A model generated the notes under the pieces. It ran no database searches and was not told the origin of the DNA. It worked only from the letters and a program-made list of their open reading frames with translations. Positions 43,557-51,973 of a DNA stretch of 64,000 nucleotides are shown here, piece after piece (positions within the stretch are counted from its first letter, which is position 1; each line of letters opens with the position of its first letter). The stretch spans positions 1 through 64,000 of the forward strand of contig NZ_RCZA01000006.1 of assembly GCF_006438925.1 (NCBI RefSeq), in the 5' to 3' direction. This stretch comes from Pseudomonas mandelii (GTDB lineage: Bacteria; Pseudomonadota; Gammaproteobacteria; Pseudomonadales; Pseudomonadaceae). The position numbers were made by a program, and so were the translations under genes.

Positions 43557-44725
43557 GGTTGCTCCCCAAGAATCGCCACGGCAATGCACTCTCGATGCCA
43601 GGCAGGTGCGCCGAGAAAGCTTTCGCTGGCGCGGGCGCGTTTGAAGTAGAGGTGCGGGTCGTATTCCCAGGTAAAACCAACGCCGCCGTGTAACTGGATC
43701 GACTCGGACGCGCAGTGAAAATAGGTTTCGGAGCAGTGCGCCTTGGCCAGCGCCGCCGCCAGCGGCAGCTCCGCGGCCACCTGCGGATCGCCTTCAGGAT
43801 CGAGGACTTCCTGGGCCACGCAGGCCGCGTAATAACTGGCCGAACGTGCGCATTCGACCTGCAGCATCATGTCGGCGGCACGGTGTTTGAGCGCCTGGAA
43901 ACTGGCGATGGGTCGACCGAACTGCTGGCGTTCCTGCATATAGGCAACGCTCAGGTCGAGCACCTGCTGCGCGCCACCGGTCTGTTCGGCAGCCAGGCCG
44001 ATGCACGCCAATTGCAGGACCCGCTCCAGGTGCGGCCAGCCCGAGCCGAACTCACCGAGCAGGCAGTCAGCGCTGAGGTACAACCCCTTGAGCTGAACCC
44101 GTGCCTGACGACGGGTCTGGTCCATGGTCGGCAACATTTGACGCTCGATCCCCGCCCGGTCCGCGTCCACGGCGAACAGGCTGATGCCCGCCTCGCCGGT
44201 CGATCCGGGAACCCGAGCGGTGATGATCAAGAGCTCAGCGCTGTGTCCGTCGAGCACATGATTGAGGGTTCCATCCAGCACAAAACCCTCGCCCTCGGTC
44301 ACCACCGTGGCCTGAACATCCTTGGCCGCCCAGCCGTTGGCGCTGCTGAAGGCCAGCGTAGCGGTGAGGCTGCCGTCGGCAATCAACGGCAGCCAGCGTT
44401 GTTTTTGTTGTTCGTTGGCGGCCAGCAACAGCGCGGGTGTGGCCATGCAGGCGGTGGCGAAGAACGGCGAACACAGCAAGCGCCGGCCCATCTGTTCCAG
44501 CAAAATCGACAGCTCGACAAAGCCCAGTCCCAGGCCGCCGTACGCTTCGGGAATATGAATCGCCGGCCAGTACATTTCGCGGCACAGACGCTGCCAGAGC
44601 GCCTCGTCAAAACCTCGCTCGCTGACCATCGCCGCTCGCACGGCGGCAGAATCCGAGACATCGGCGAGAAAGCCCTCGGCCGATGCGCGGATCATTTCCT
44701 GTTCGTCGCTGAATGCAAACTCCAT
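43553..44725 (-). CDS. Acyl-CoA dehydrogenase, first gene of the fadE30-ipdF operon
   Basis: A 390-residue ACAD with an atypical central domain (TATLAFSSANGWAAKDVQA, no GAGSD motif) and a typical C-terminal MQERQQFGRPIASFQALKH and LHGGVGFTWEYD. Loss of the usual motif on one subunit is common in alpha2beta2 steroid ACADs, so it is probably the partner of FadE30 or of another ACAD. The regulatory dyad lies 100 bp upstream of the ATG. Confidence 0.82.
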   Translation of the reverse strand: MEFAFSDEQEMIRASAEGFLADVSDSAAVRAAMVSERGFDEALWQRLCREMYWPAIHIPEAYGGLGLGFVELSILLEQMGRRLLCSPFFATACMATPALLLAANEQQKQRWLPLIADGSLTATLAFSSANGWAAKDVQATVVTEGEGFVLDGTLNHVLDGHSAELLIITARVPGSTGEAGISLFAVDADRAGIERQMLPTMDQTRRQARVQLKGLYLSADCLLGEFGSGWPHLERVLQLACIGLAAEQTGGAQQVLDLSVAYMQERQQFGRPIASFQALKHRAADMMLQVECARSASYYAACVAQEVLDPEGDPQVAAELPLAAALAKAHCSETYFHCASESIQLHGGVGFTWEYDPHLYFKRARASESFLGAPAWHRECIAVAILGEQP

Positions 44726-44824
44726 CGCGGCGCCTTCTGCTCGTTAGGCGGGGCACGCATGAAGCGACACCCCTCTGGCCTTCGAGTTTGGTGCCAGGGG
44801 AGCACGAGAGAATCGTCAGGGCTG

Positions 44825-44844
44825 CCTAGTCTGAATGGGCGATG
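44825..44844. promoter_or_regulatory. Steroid-regulon dyad upstream of the fadE30-ipdF operon
   Basis: CCTAGTCTGAATGGGCGATG, with TAGTC reading away from the operon. The complement CATCGCCCATTCAGACTAGG resembles the symmetric copy at 30440. It lies 100 bp before the first ACAD gene and is the last copy in the window. Confidence 0.55.
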
Positions 44845-44895
44845 CCGAGGCCGATCCGCCGAGGAAGGAATGGAATGAGCTGCGACGCACCGGCT

Positions 44896-46374
44896 TCAGC
44901 TCAAATACCAGCCCCAGGCCCCGCCGTTGTATCGGGTGATCTGCTTGGTTTCGAGGTAGTTGTTGTAGCCCCACTCACCCAGCTCGCGGCCAATACCGCT
45001 CTGCTTGTAGCCGCCCCAAGGCGCTTCCACGAAGGTCGGTTGCGAGCAGTTGACCCAGACGATCCCGGCGCGAAAGCGTCGGGCGACCCGTTCGCAGCGT
45101 AGAATATCACGCGACATGACAGCCGCTGCCAGGCCGAAGGGCGAGTCATTGGCCAGGCGAATCGCTTCGGCTTCCGTATCGAATGCACGCAGGCACACCA
45201 CCGGGCCGAAAATCTCCTCGCGCCACACCGAACTCTGTTCCGGCACATCGGCGAAAATCGCCGGGGTCAGGTAGTAACCCTTCAGTAGATGGGCCGGACG
45301 TGTGCCGCCCGACACCAGTCGTGCGCCCTCTTGCTGACCGGCCGCAATCGCTTCAAGGACTTTGTCCAGTTGCCCTTGGCTGACCAGCGGCCCGAGTTTC
45401 ACATTGTCGGTAAAGCCTTGGCCGATCTGGATCTGCTCGGTGGCAGCGATCAAACGCTCCAGCAGCACCGGGTATAACGCGCGCTCCACCAATACGCGCG
45501 AAGTGGCCGAACAGACCTGGCCCTGATTCCAGAAAATCCCGAACAGAATCCATTCCACCGCCGCGTCGAGGTCACTGTCGGCGAAGATCACGAAGGGCGA
45601 TTTACCGCCCAGCTCCAGACTGATGTTTTTGATCTCGGCCGCTGCCGCTTGCATGATCTTGCGCCCGGTCGGCACGCTGCCGGTGAAGGCGATCTTGTCC
45701 ACGTCCGGGTGTTCGGCCAGCGGCGCGCCAGCCTCACGCCCCAGTCCAGTGACAACATTCAATACCCCGGCCGGCAACCCTGCCTGATCGGCAACACCCG
45801 CCAGCTCAAGGGCGGTCAGCGGCGTGAGTTCCGAAGGCTTGAGCACCACGGTGCAGCCAGCCGCCAGTGCTGGAGCGACTTTCCACGACGCCATCAGCAT
45901 CGGGAAATTCCACGGAATGATCGCCGCGACCACGCCCACCGGCTCCTTGATCACCGACGTACTGAAGCGTTCATCCGTCAAACCGATTGACTGCTCGCTG
46001 TGTTGATCCGAACCTTCAGCGAGGCCTGCATAGAAGTCGAAACAACCGGCCGTGTCGGCGATGTCCCACAGCGCTTCCGGAAGCGGCTTGCCGTTGTCGC
46101 GTACTTCGATGGCGGCCAGTTCGTCCTGACGCGCACGGATGCCATCAGCCATTTTCCGCAGTACGCGTGCTCGCTGTGCGCCGGTCCAGCGCGGCCAGTC
46201 TCCTTCGTCGAATGCCGTGCGCGCGGCGGCGACAGCCAGGTCGACATCGTCCGACGTGGCGGCAGCGACCTGCGCCAGAACCGATTCATCACTCGGGTCA
46301 ACGGTCTCGAAAACCCCACGCTGTACCGGCGCGATCCATTCGCCGCCGATGTACAGCCGTTGATAATCACGCAT
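44896..46374 (-). CDS. Aldehyde dehydrogenase, end of the transporter/glycosyltransferase operon
   Basis: A 492-residue NAD(P)-dependent ALDH with [12 protein letters not shown], general base Glu254 (SLELGGKSP) and nucleophile Cys288 (NQGQVCSA). It belongs to the betaine/aminoaldehyde class by these features. AAGGAG precedes the ATG at 46374, which overlaps the nucleotidyltransferase stop by 8 bp. With the FAD oxidase at 58756 it could oxidise an aminoaldehyde to the acid. The substrate is not defined. Confidence 0.85.
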   Translation of the reverse strand: MRDYQRLYIGGEWIAPVQRGVFETVDPSDESVLAQVAAATSDDVDLAVAAARTAFDEGDWPRWTGAQRARVLRKMADGIRARQDELAAIEVRDNGKPLPEALWDIADTAGCFDFYAGLAEGSDQHSEQSIGLTDERFSTSVIKEPVGVVAAIIPWNFPMLMASWKVAPALAAGCTVVLKPSELTPLTALELAGVADQAGLPAGVLNVVTGLGREAGAPLAEHPDVDKIAFTGSVPTGRKIMQAAAAEIKNISLELGGKSPFVIFADSDLDAAVEWILFGIFWNQGQVCSATSRVLVERALYPVLLERLIAATEQIQIGQGFTDNVKLGPLVSQGQLDKVLEAIAAGQQEGARLVSGGTRPAHLLKGYYLTPAIFADVPEQSSVWREEIFGPVVCLRAFDTEAEAIRLANDSPFGLAAAVMSRDILRCERVARRFRAGIVWVNCSQPTFVEAPWGGYKQSGIGRELGEWGYNNYLETKQITRYNGGAWGWYLS

Positions 46375-47332
46375 GGCAAACTCCTTCATTCCGCGGCTGC
46401 TCCAGCCGAATATTTTCCAGACGACTGAACGCGTCGACCCGCACCCCGCTGCCCACGCTCACCCCCAGGCCAAACACCACGCAAGGCTCAATGCATACGT
46501 CCTTGGCCAGCTGTGTATCAGCACTGAAGAACACCGTATCCGCCGCCATCAGGCTGACGCCCGACTGCATGACCGCTTGGCGTCGACGCTGCTGGAAAAG
46601 CTGTTCGGCAGCATGCAATTGCTCGCGATCATTCACCCCGAGCACGTCGTCTTCATCGACCTCTACCGCCGTCACTTGCAGCCCGGCGCTGTTGGCCACG
46701 GCCACCGCGTCGGTGAGGTAGTACTCGCCTTGCGCGTTTTGGTTGCCGATGCGTTCCAGCAACCAGAGACAGGTGTCGGCACGCAAGCCCATGACACCGC
46801 CATTGCAGAAACTGACGTCCAATTCTTGCGGGCTGGCGTCCTTGGCTTCGCGGATCGCCAGCAAGCGGCCCTCCTCCACCAACAGTCGCCCATAAGGCCC
46901 GGGGCGTTCAGTGTGAAACCCGGCAACCGCAACCGCTGCACCGTCGATCAGCGTCTGACGTAGCTGCAACAACGTCTGCGGACTGATCAACGGTGAATCG
47001 CCAAACAGCACCAGCACGCAGCCCTGTTCATGGGCCTGTAACACGGCACGGGCGGCGAGCAACGCGTGCGCCGTGCCCAATTGTTCGTGCTGGGTAAACA
47101 GCCGTGCAGTGGGCGCAGCCAGTTGCAAGTAATCGGCAACCGGTCGACTGCCAGCACCCAGCACCACCGCCACTTGCTCGATGCCCGCGGCCTCGACCGC
47201 CGCCAGCACATGGCCGAGCAGCGGTCGATTACCCACCGGGTGCATGACTTTCGGCAGCTGCGAACGCATGCGAGTGCCCTGCCCGGCCGCGAGAATCACC
47301 GCCAGGGTTGGCCAGGAAATGTTGTCGCTCAT
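46367..47332 (-). CDS. GlmU N-domain-like sugar-1-phosphate nucleotidyltransferase
   Basis: A 321-residue protein with the pyrophosphorylase signature LAVILAAGQGTRM (residues 10-22) and Lys28, LGTAHALLAA, LFGDSPLI, CNGGVMG and GEYYLTDAV, as in GlmU. The C-terminal acetyltransferase helix of GlmU (456 residues) is reduced to about two turns, so only uridylyl transfer should remain. With the AmgK-like kinase at 48853 it could make a UDP-hexosamine from free sugar. GGGAGGA precedes the ATG. Confidence 0.8.
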   Translation of the reverse strand: MSDNISWPTLAVILAAGQGTRMRSQLPKVMHPVGNRPLLGHVLAAVEAAGIEQVAVVLGAGSRPVADYLQLAAPTARLFTQHEQLGTAHALLAARAVLQAHEQGCVLVLFGDSPLISPQTLLQLRQTLIDGAAVAVAGFHTERPGPYGRLLVEEGRLLAIREAKDASPQELDVSFCNGGVMGLRADTCLWLLERIGNQNAQGEYYLTDAVAVANSAGLQVTAVEVDEDDVLGVNDREQLHAAEQLFQQRRRQAVMQSGVSLMAADTVFFSADTQLAKDVCIEPCVVFGLGVSVGSGVRVDAFSRLENIRLEQPRNEGVCHA

Positions 47333-47357
47333 TGCGATCCTCCCAAGTTCCGCGGCG

Positions 47358-48866
47358 TTAAACCTGATCGCGAAAGAACACGTCGTCGGCATACGGATAC
47401 CACCAGTCCTGAATCTTCGGCTGGTGATCGATGATGACCATTTTCGAGCGCCGGAACGCTTCAAGGCCCTGACGCCCGAGTTCGCGTCCCAGGCCTGACA
47501 TCTTCCAGCCACCAAACGGCAGCGCGTCGTTGTCGATCAGTGGGTTGTTAACCCAGACCATCCCGGCTTCGAGACGCTCGGCGGCTTCCATGGCTTCGCC
47601 AAGATCGGTGGTGAACAGCGATGCGCCGAGACCGAACGGCGAGTCATTGGCCAGATGCACCGCTTCGTCGAAATCGCTGACACGGCAAATCGCCGCGACG
47701 GGGCCGAAGCACTCTTCCTGGAGAATCGCCATGTCGCGGGTCACGCCGGTGAGAATGGTCGGTTCGTAGAACCAGCCCACCGTGTGCTGTGGCGGAATCC
47801 TCCCGCCGCAAACCAGGGTCGCGCCCTTGGCCAAGGCGTCGTCGACCAGACGCATGACCTTGTTGCGTGCAGCCTCACTAACCATCGGCCCGATTTCCGT
47901 ACGCTCCAGACCATGGCCGATGCGTAAGGCGCGCGTACGTTCGGCGAACTGCTCGACGAACTCATCGTGGACCTCATCGACCACGTAGAAGCGTTCTGCC
48001 GAGGTGCAAATCTGCCCGCTGAGGTGGAACGCAGCGGTCACCGCTCCCGCCGCCGCGACGTCCAGTGGCGCGTGTTTTGAGATGATCAGCGGGTCGCTGC
48101 CACCGGCCTCGATGACGCACGGCTTCATCTGTTCTGCACACGCCACCGCCACCGCTTTACCCGCCGCGACACTGCCGGTAAAAGCCACGGCGTGAGTCCC
48201 GGTCGACTTCACCAGCAGCTGCGCAGTCACCGCATCGCCCGGCACGCAAGACACCAGCCCCGGCAACAGCGAGGTGAAATGCTCCATGAACTTGAGCGTG
48301 CAAAGGGTTGTGGCTTCGGCCGGTTTGACGATGCAGGCGTTACCCGCCGCCAGCGATGCAGCGACCGTCCAGCACATCAACAGGATCGGAAAGTTGAACG
48401 GCATGATGTGCACGCTGACACCGTAAGGCTCATACCGCACATGTTGGAACGAGCCGATCTGCGTGGTGCCGGCGACCTTGCCCGCATCGTCCCGCGCCAT
48501 TTCCGCGTAGTAACGAAAGATCGGCGCGCAGTTCGCCAGTTCGCCCATGGCTTCGGGAAACGGCTTGCCCATTTCCAGCGTCATCAATCGCGCGACTTCA
48601 CGATTACAGGCGACGTCCTGTTCGATGGCATTGGCCAACTGATGCAAACGCGCGGCACGGCTTTTGGCGTCGATCAACCGCCATTGTTTTTGCGCGGTGG
48701 TGGCGGCATCGACGGCGGCTTGCACCTCGGCTTCGCCGCATAGGCCGACCTGCCCGACAGGTTGCAGCGTCGCCGGGTCAAGCACTTCGCGGGCGCGGGC
48801 ATTCGTCAGGGGCAGGTACTCGGAGTTGATGAAACGCAGGGCAGTGTCAGTGTTAAACGTGGCCAT
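47358..48866 (-). CDS. Aldehyde dehydrogenase, second of the operon
   Basis: A 502-residue ALDH with MPFNFPILLMCW, Glu253 in VIEAGGSDPLI, Cys287 in SGQICTSAERFY and a C-terminal LIDNDALPFGGWKMSGLGREL. The EAGG in place of ELGG is seen in succinate-semialdehyde-like and glycolaldehyde-like groups. The ATG at 48866 overlaps the kinase stop by 14 bp. The substrate is unknown. Confidence 0.84.
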   Translation of the reverse strand: MATFNTDTALRFINSEYLPLTNARAREVLDPATLQPVGQVGLCGEAEVQAAVDAATTAQKQWRLIDAKSRAARLHQLANAIEQDVACNREVARLMTLEMGKPFPEAMGELANCAPIFRYYAEMARDDAGKVAGTTQIGSFQHVRYEPYGVSVHIMPFNFPILLMCWTVAASLAAGNACIVKPAEATTLCTLKFMEHFTSLLPGLVSCVPGDAVTAQLLVKSTGTHAVAFTGSVAAGKAVAVACAEQMKPCVIEAGGSDPLIISKHAPLDVAAAGAVTAAFHLSGQICTSAERFYVVDEVHDEFVEQFAERTRALRIGHGLERTEIGPMVSEAARNKVMRLVDDALAKGATLVCGGRIPPQHTVGWFYEPTILTGVTRDMAILQEECFGPVAAICRVSDFDEAVHLANDSPFGLGASLFTTDLGEAMEAAERLEAGMVWVNNPLIDNDALPFGGWKMSGLGRELGRQGLEAFRRSKMVIIDHQPKIQDWWYPYADDVFFRDQV

Positions 48867-49920
48867 GGGATGATCCTTGAACCAATCGATAAGGGGTTTC
48901 GCGCAACGTCGCCAAGGTCGCGGGCGGCAGATCCTCGCGCCAACCCGGTACGTGCCGGTTGAGCCAATCGCGCAGCGGAGCGAAAGCCTCGGCGTCCAGT
49001 GCTCGAACAAACAAACCCAGGGTGCGTGGCAGATGCGCCAGGTAACCGTGCTTGCCGTCGCGGCCCGCCAGGCGTACAAAAATCCCCAGCACCTTGGCGT
49101 GACGCTGGGCGGCCAACCGCCGGTAATCTTCGAGAAAACGCGGCGCATTGAGCTCCGGACGTTGCATCAGGTAGTGCGTCAGCAGCGCCACGCGCAATGC
49201 TTCGGGCACGTCGCGGCGAGCGTCTTCGAGCAACGACATCAAGTCGTACGCCGCCGCACCGATCAGGGCGTCCTGAAAATCCAGCAGCCCGCAGGCCGCA
49301 ACGCCTTCGCGGCCTTCCAGCAGCATCAGGTTGTCGACGTGAAAGTCACGCAATACCAAGGCTTCGCGACGTTGAGCGACATCGCCGCAAGCCTCGGCGA
49401 ACAGCTTCAGAAACGAATCACGCAGGTCGAGCGCCGCGTCCTTGCCAATCAGCAGCGGGATGTACCAGTCGATCAGCAGCGCACACTCGTCACTCAGTTG
49501 TCGGGCATCGTAAGGCGCCATTTCTGCCCCCGGCGGTGCGCGGTGCAACGCCACCAACGCATCGACGGCCAAGCGATACAGCGCCGCTTCCGGATGCCCT
49601 GCCGCCAGCAATCGGGTGTAGGTGTCGTGGCCGAAATCTTCGATCAGCGCCAAACCCGCCTCTTCGTCAACCTGCATCAGGGCCGGCGCGGAAAACCCCA
49701 GCCCGTGCAAGTGACGGGCAACCTGCACAAAAGGACCGATCGGCTCGCTGTGCGGTGGCGAATCCATCAGCAGCAAACCTTCACCGCTTAAACGAAAATA
49801 GCGCCGGGTCGAGGCATCTGCCGGCAACGCAACCAGCTGCGCCTCGGCGAAGCCGGCACGCGCCAGGAAGGCTGCGCGCTGGTCCTCACGAGTTGGCGAT
49901 AACGCACGTGTTTCAGTCAT
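48853..49920 (-). CDS. AmgK-like anomeric sugar kinase (aminoglycoside phosphotransferase fold)
   Basis: A 355-residue kinase with ADASTRRYFRLSG, the Brenner-type loop LRDFHVDNLML (Asp192, Asn197) and metal Asp214 in LLDFQDALIG, in the order seen in AmgK, the MurNAc/GlcNAc kinase of Pseudomonas peptidoglycan recycling. Unlike amgK/murU it is not next to lptD or surA here. The ATG at 49920 lacks a clear SD and overlaps the cupin end region; a GTG at 49929 is an alternative. Confidence 0.78.
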   Translation of the reverse strand: MTETRALSPTREDQRAAFLARAGFAEAQLVALPADASTRRYFRLSGEGLLLMDSPPHSEPIGPFVQVARHLHGLGFSAPALMQVDEEAGLALIEDFGHDTYTRLLAAGHPEAALYRLAVDALVALHRAPPGAEMAPYDARQLSDECALLIDWYIPLLIGKDAALDLRDSFLKLFAEACGDVAQRREALVLRDFHVDNLMLLEGREGVAACGLLDFQDALIGAAAYDLMSLLEDARRDVPEALRVALLTHYLMQRPELNAPRFLEDYRRLAAQRHAKVLGIFVRLAGRDGKHGYLAHLPRTLGLFVRALDAEAFAPLRDWLNRHVPGWREDLPPATLATLRETPYRLVQGSSHGHV

Positions 49921-49925
49921 GACAT

Positions 49926-50270
49926 TCACCGGATCATGTAGACCTTTTTCACCGTCTCATGGACGGTGCATACGCCTTTCCAGTCCTTGCGGAAAAAGGC
50001 CGCCGTGTCGGGTTTGATCTCGATCACTTCGCCGGACTCATGGACGTAAGTGCAGCGGCCTTCGAGGAAATGGCAGAACTCGTCGCTGGTGACATGGCAA
50101 AACCATTTACCCGGCGTGCAGATCCACACACCGCACTCGGACTGGCCTTCGGGGCCCTTGTGCAGCACCACGCCAGAAACATGGGACTCACCTTCGAGCA
50201 TGGTCGGGATCACGCCCCAATCCTTGACGTCGGTGATGCTCAGCGGGTCGTACAGAAACGGGGTAGTCAT
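49926..50270 (-). CDS. Small DUF861-type cupin, first of an adjacent pair
   Basis: A 114-residue cupin with WICTPGKWFCHVTSDEFCHFLEGRCTYVHESGEV and TAAFFRKDWKGVCTVHETVKKVYMIR (segments in order). This resembles the DUF861 (ureidoglycine aminohydrolase-like, cupin_3) family; the usual His metal triad is only partly kept. GGAGAG precedes the ATG. It is followed by the AmgK-like kinase and preceded by a second cupin, about 35 percent similar by eye. Confidence 0.78.
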   Translation of the reverse strand: MTTPFLYDPLSITDVKDWGVIPTMLEGESHVSGVVLHKGPEGQSECGVWICTPGKWFCHVTSDEFCHFLEGRCTYVHESGEVIEIKPDTAAFFRKDWKGVCTVHETVKKVYMIR

Positions 50271-50294
50271 TGTTGCTCTCCAAAAAATTCAGGC

Positions 50295-50663
50295 TCAAGC
50301 CAGCATGTAAACGTTGCGCAGGGTTTCCCGGACGTGGCATTCGCCGGTCCAGCCGGCCGGGAACAACACCAGTGTGTTGGGACGAACTTCGATCACTTCA
50401 CCGTCGTCATTGCGGTAAGTGGCATTGCCTGCGATGAAATGGCACAGCTCGTCACGGGGAATCGACAGCCGCCAGCGACCGGGCGTGCAGACCCAAAGCC
50501 CGGTTTCGGGGCTGTTATTCGGGCCTTTGAACAACAGCCGGCCGCTGGAGTGCGAGACGCCTTCGACGGCGTCGCTCTGCACGCCCCAGTCCACCAGATC
50601 GGTGCGACTGCTGACGGCTTCGAGGTACGGCGTGATGCCCGCCGTGGTGTTTTGATCAGGCAT
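50295..50663 (-). CDS. Small DUF861-type cupin, second of the pair
   Basis: A 122-residue cupin with VCTPGRWRLSIPRDELCHFIAGNATYRNDDGEVIEVRPNTLVLFPAGWTGE (in parts) followed by CHVRETLRNVYMLA. It shares its layout with the cupin at 49926 and with the one at 58345. The ATG at 50663 overlaps the glycosyltransferase stop by 8 bp. A sugar- or amine-binding accessory role is inferred from context only. Confidence 0.78.
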   Translation of the reverse strand: MPDQNTTAGITPYLEAVSSRTDLVDWGVQSDAVEGVSHSSGRLLFKGPNNSPETGLWVCTPGRWRLSIPRDELCHFIAGNATYRNDDGEVIEVRPNTLVLFPAGWTGECHVRETLRNVYMLA

Positions 50664-51939
50664 TGTTAAGCACCTTGTCGAGAATGTCGGCCGCGTCCGC
50701 TGGCCCTTTGCGTGATTGCATTTGCACGCTGGTGTGCTGCAAACGTTGGTGCATCGCCTCGTCGTTGAGGCAGGCGGCGAGTTTTTCCGCCAACTGCGCT
50801 TCGCTCCAGTCGTAGCGATCGAGTTTGAAACCGTGACCGCTTTCTTCGGCGCGCATGGCGTTGTCGTGACCGTCCCAGACGTACGACATGACAATCGCCG
50901 GTTTGCCGAAGAACAGGCACTCGGTAAAGCTGTTGTTGCCGCCGTGGTGGATCACCGCATCGACCTGGGCAATCACCGACGGCTGCGGGAACCAGTTGGA
51001 GATCAGCACGTTGTCCGGCAGGTCTGGGTATTCATCGAGGTGCTCACCGACATTGAACAGCGCGCGGTAAGGCAACTTGCCAACGGCCGTGATCAGGCGC
51101 TGGAGCAAATCGACATCGCCGGAACCGAGGCTGCCAAAACTGACGTAGAGCAATGGTTTGTCGTTGTTGGCGCGGAACTCGGGAATCTCGTACGTCGTAT
51201 CGTGACGCACGCACCCTTGCAGGTAGTGGAAGCGCTCGGCCGGCAACGGATGACGGCGCTCGAACTTGACCGCGTCCGGGTACAGCAACAGGTTCATGTA
51301 AGGCGACGCTTCGAAGAACGTGCCGAGCGGATACGGCTGCTCGCCATGGGCTTGCAGGAACTGGTTGAAGTCTTCGTGAATCGGCCCGATCACGTCTTCA
51401 AAACGCTGCCGAAACTGTGCGTGACCGGCCTTGTCGTCGATGCTCATGCCCGACAGGTGCGGCGGGATATCCGGGTCTTCGATTTCGTTTTCCGAGCAGG
51501 AAATGATCCGCACCCAAGGCTTGCCGTATTGCTTGATCGCCGGGAACAGGATCACGTTATCGACACAGATCAGGTCCGGTTTGACCTTGTCCAGCACCGC
51601 TGGCAGATCCTTTTGCGCCCACTTCGCGGTGTCGACGATGGCGGCCCAGCATTCCTTCACGTAGTTGTCGATTTGATCCAGCGGGGATTTGCGGAAGTTG
51701 GGAATGTGGCCATTGATGAAATCGACCCAGTAGCGGGCCATTTCTTCGACGGGCATTGGCGCCGACATGTTGACCATGTGTTCTTCAAAACCATACCCGG
51801 CATACACGCCGCTCATGCCGGGGTCGGTGAGGAATACAGCTTTGTGGCCGAGGGCTTCGCACGCCTGGGCGATACCGACTGAGTTCAGCGCCGGGCCATA
51901 AGCGGCTTCCGGAAAGAAGGCGATCACTTTCTGTTTCAT
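50656..51939 (-). CDS. GT1-type (MGT-like) glycosyltransferase A
   Basis: A 427-residue GT-B fold enzyme. The N-terminal domain starts MKQKVIAFFPEAAYGPALNSVG. The nucleotide-binding C-domain has LLYVSFGSLG and the donor-site sequence NWFPQPSVIAQVDAVIHHGGNNSFTECL (in parts) with GKPAIVMSYVWDGHDNA, as in UDP-sugar-dependent macrolide/flavonoid-type transferases. The acceptor is unknown. It follows the ABC ATPase gene by 34 bp and couples to the cupins. Confidence 0.85.
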   Translation of the reverse strand: MKQKVIAFFPEAAYGPALNSVGIAQACEALGHKAVFLTDPGMSGVYAGYGFEEHMVNMSAPMPVEEMARYWVDFINGHIPNFRKSPLDQIDNYVKECWAAIVDTAKWAQKDLPAVLDKVKPDLICVDNVILFPAIKQYGKPWVRIISCSENEIEDPDIPPHLSGMSIDDKAGHAQFRQRFEDVIGPIHEDFNQFLQAHGEQPYPLGTFFEASPYMNLLLYPDAVKFERRHPLPAERFHYLQGCVRHDTTYEIPEFRANNDKPLLYVSFGSLGSGDVDLLQRLITAVGKLPYRALFNVGEHLDEYPDLPDNVLISNWFPQPSVIAQVDAVIHHGGNNSFTECLFFGKPAIVMSYVWDGHDNAMRAEESGHGFKLDRYDWSEAQLAEKLAACLNDEAMHQRLQHTSVQMQSRKGPADAADILDKVLNNA

Positions 51940-51973
51940 CGAGCGGTACTCCTGCCTGGTCTTTTTTTATTGT

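Noticed and set aside
44842..45102. Small plus-strand gene behind the dyad at 44825
   Set aside because: The frame overlaps the aldehyde dehydrogenase end antisense and its composition is not protein-like, although GAGGAAGGAATGG at 44861 looks like an SD.
46367..47332. Pseudogene of GlmU
   Set aside because: The pyrophosphorylase domain is intact with a good SD, and the early end is close to a natural domain border. Read as a stand-alone enzyme.
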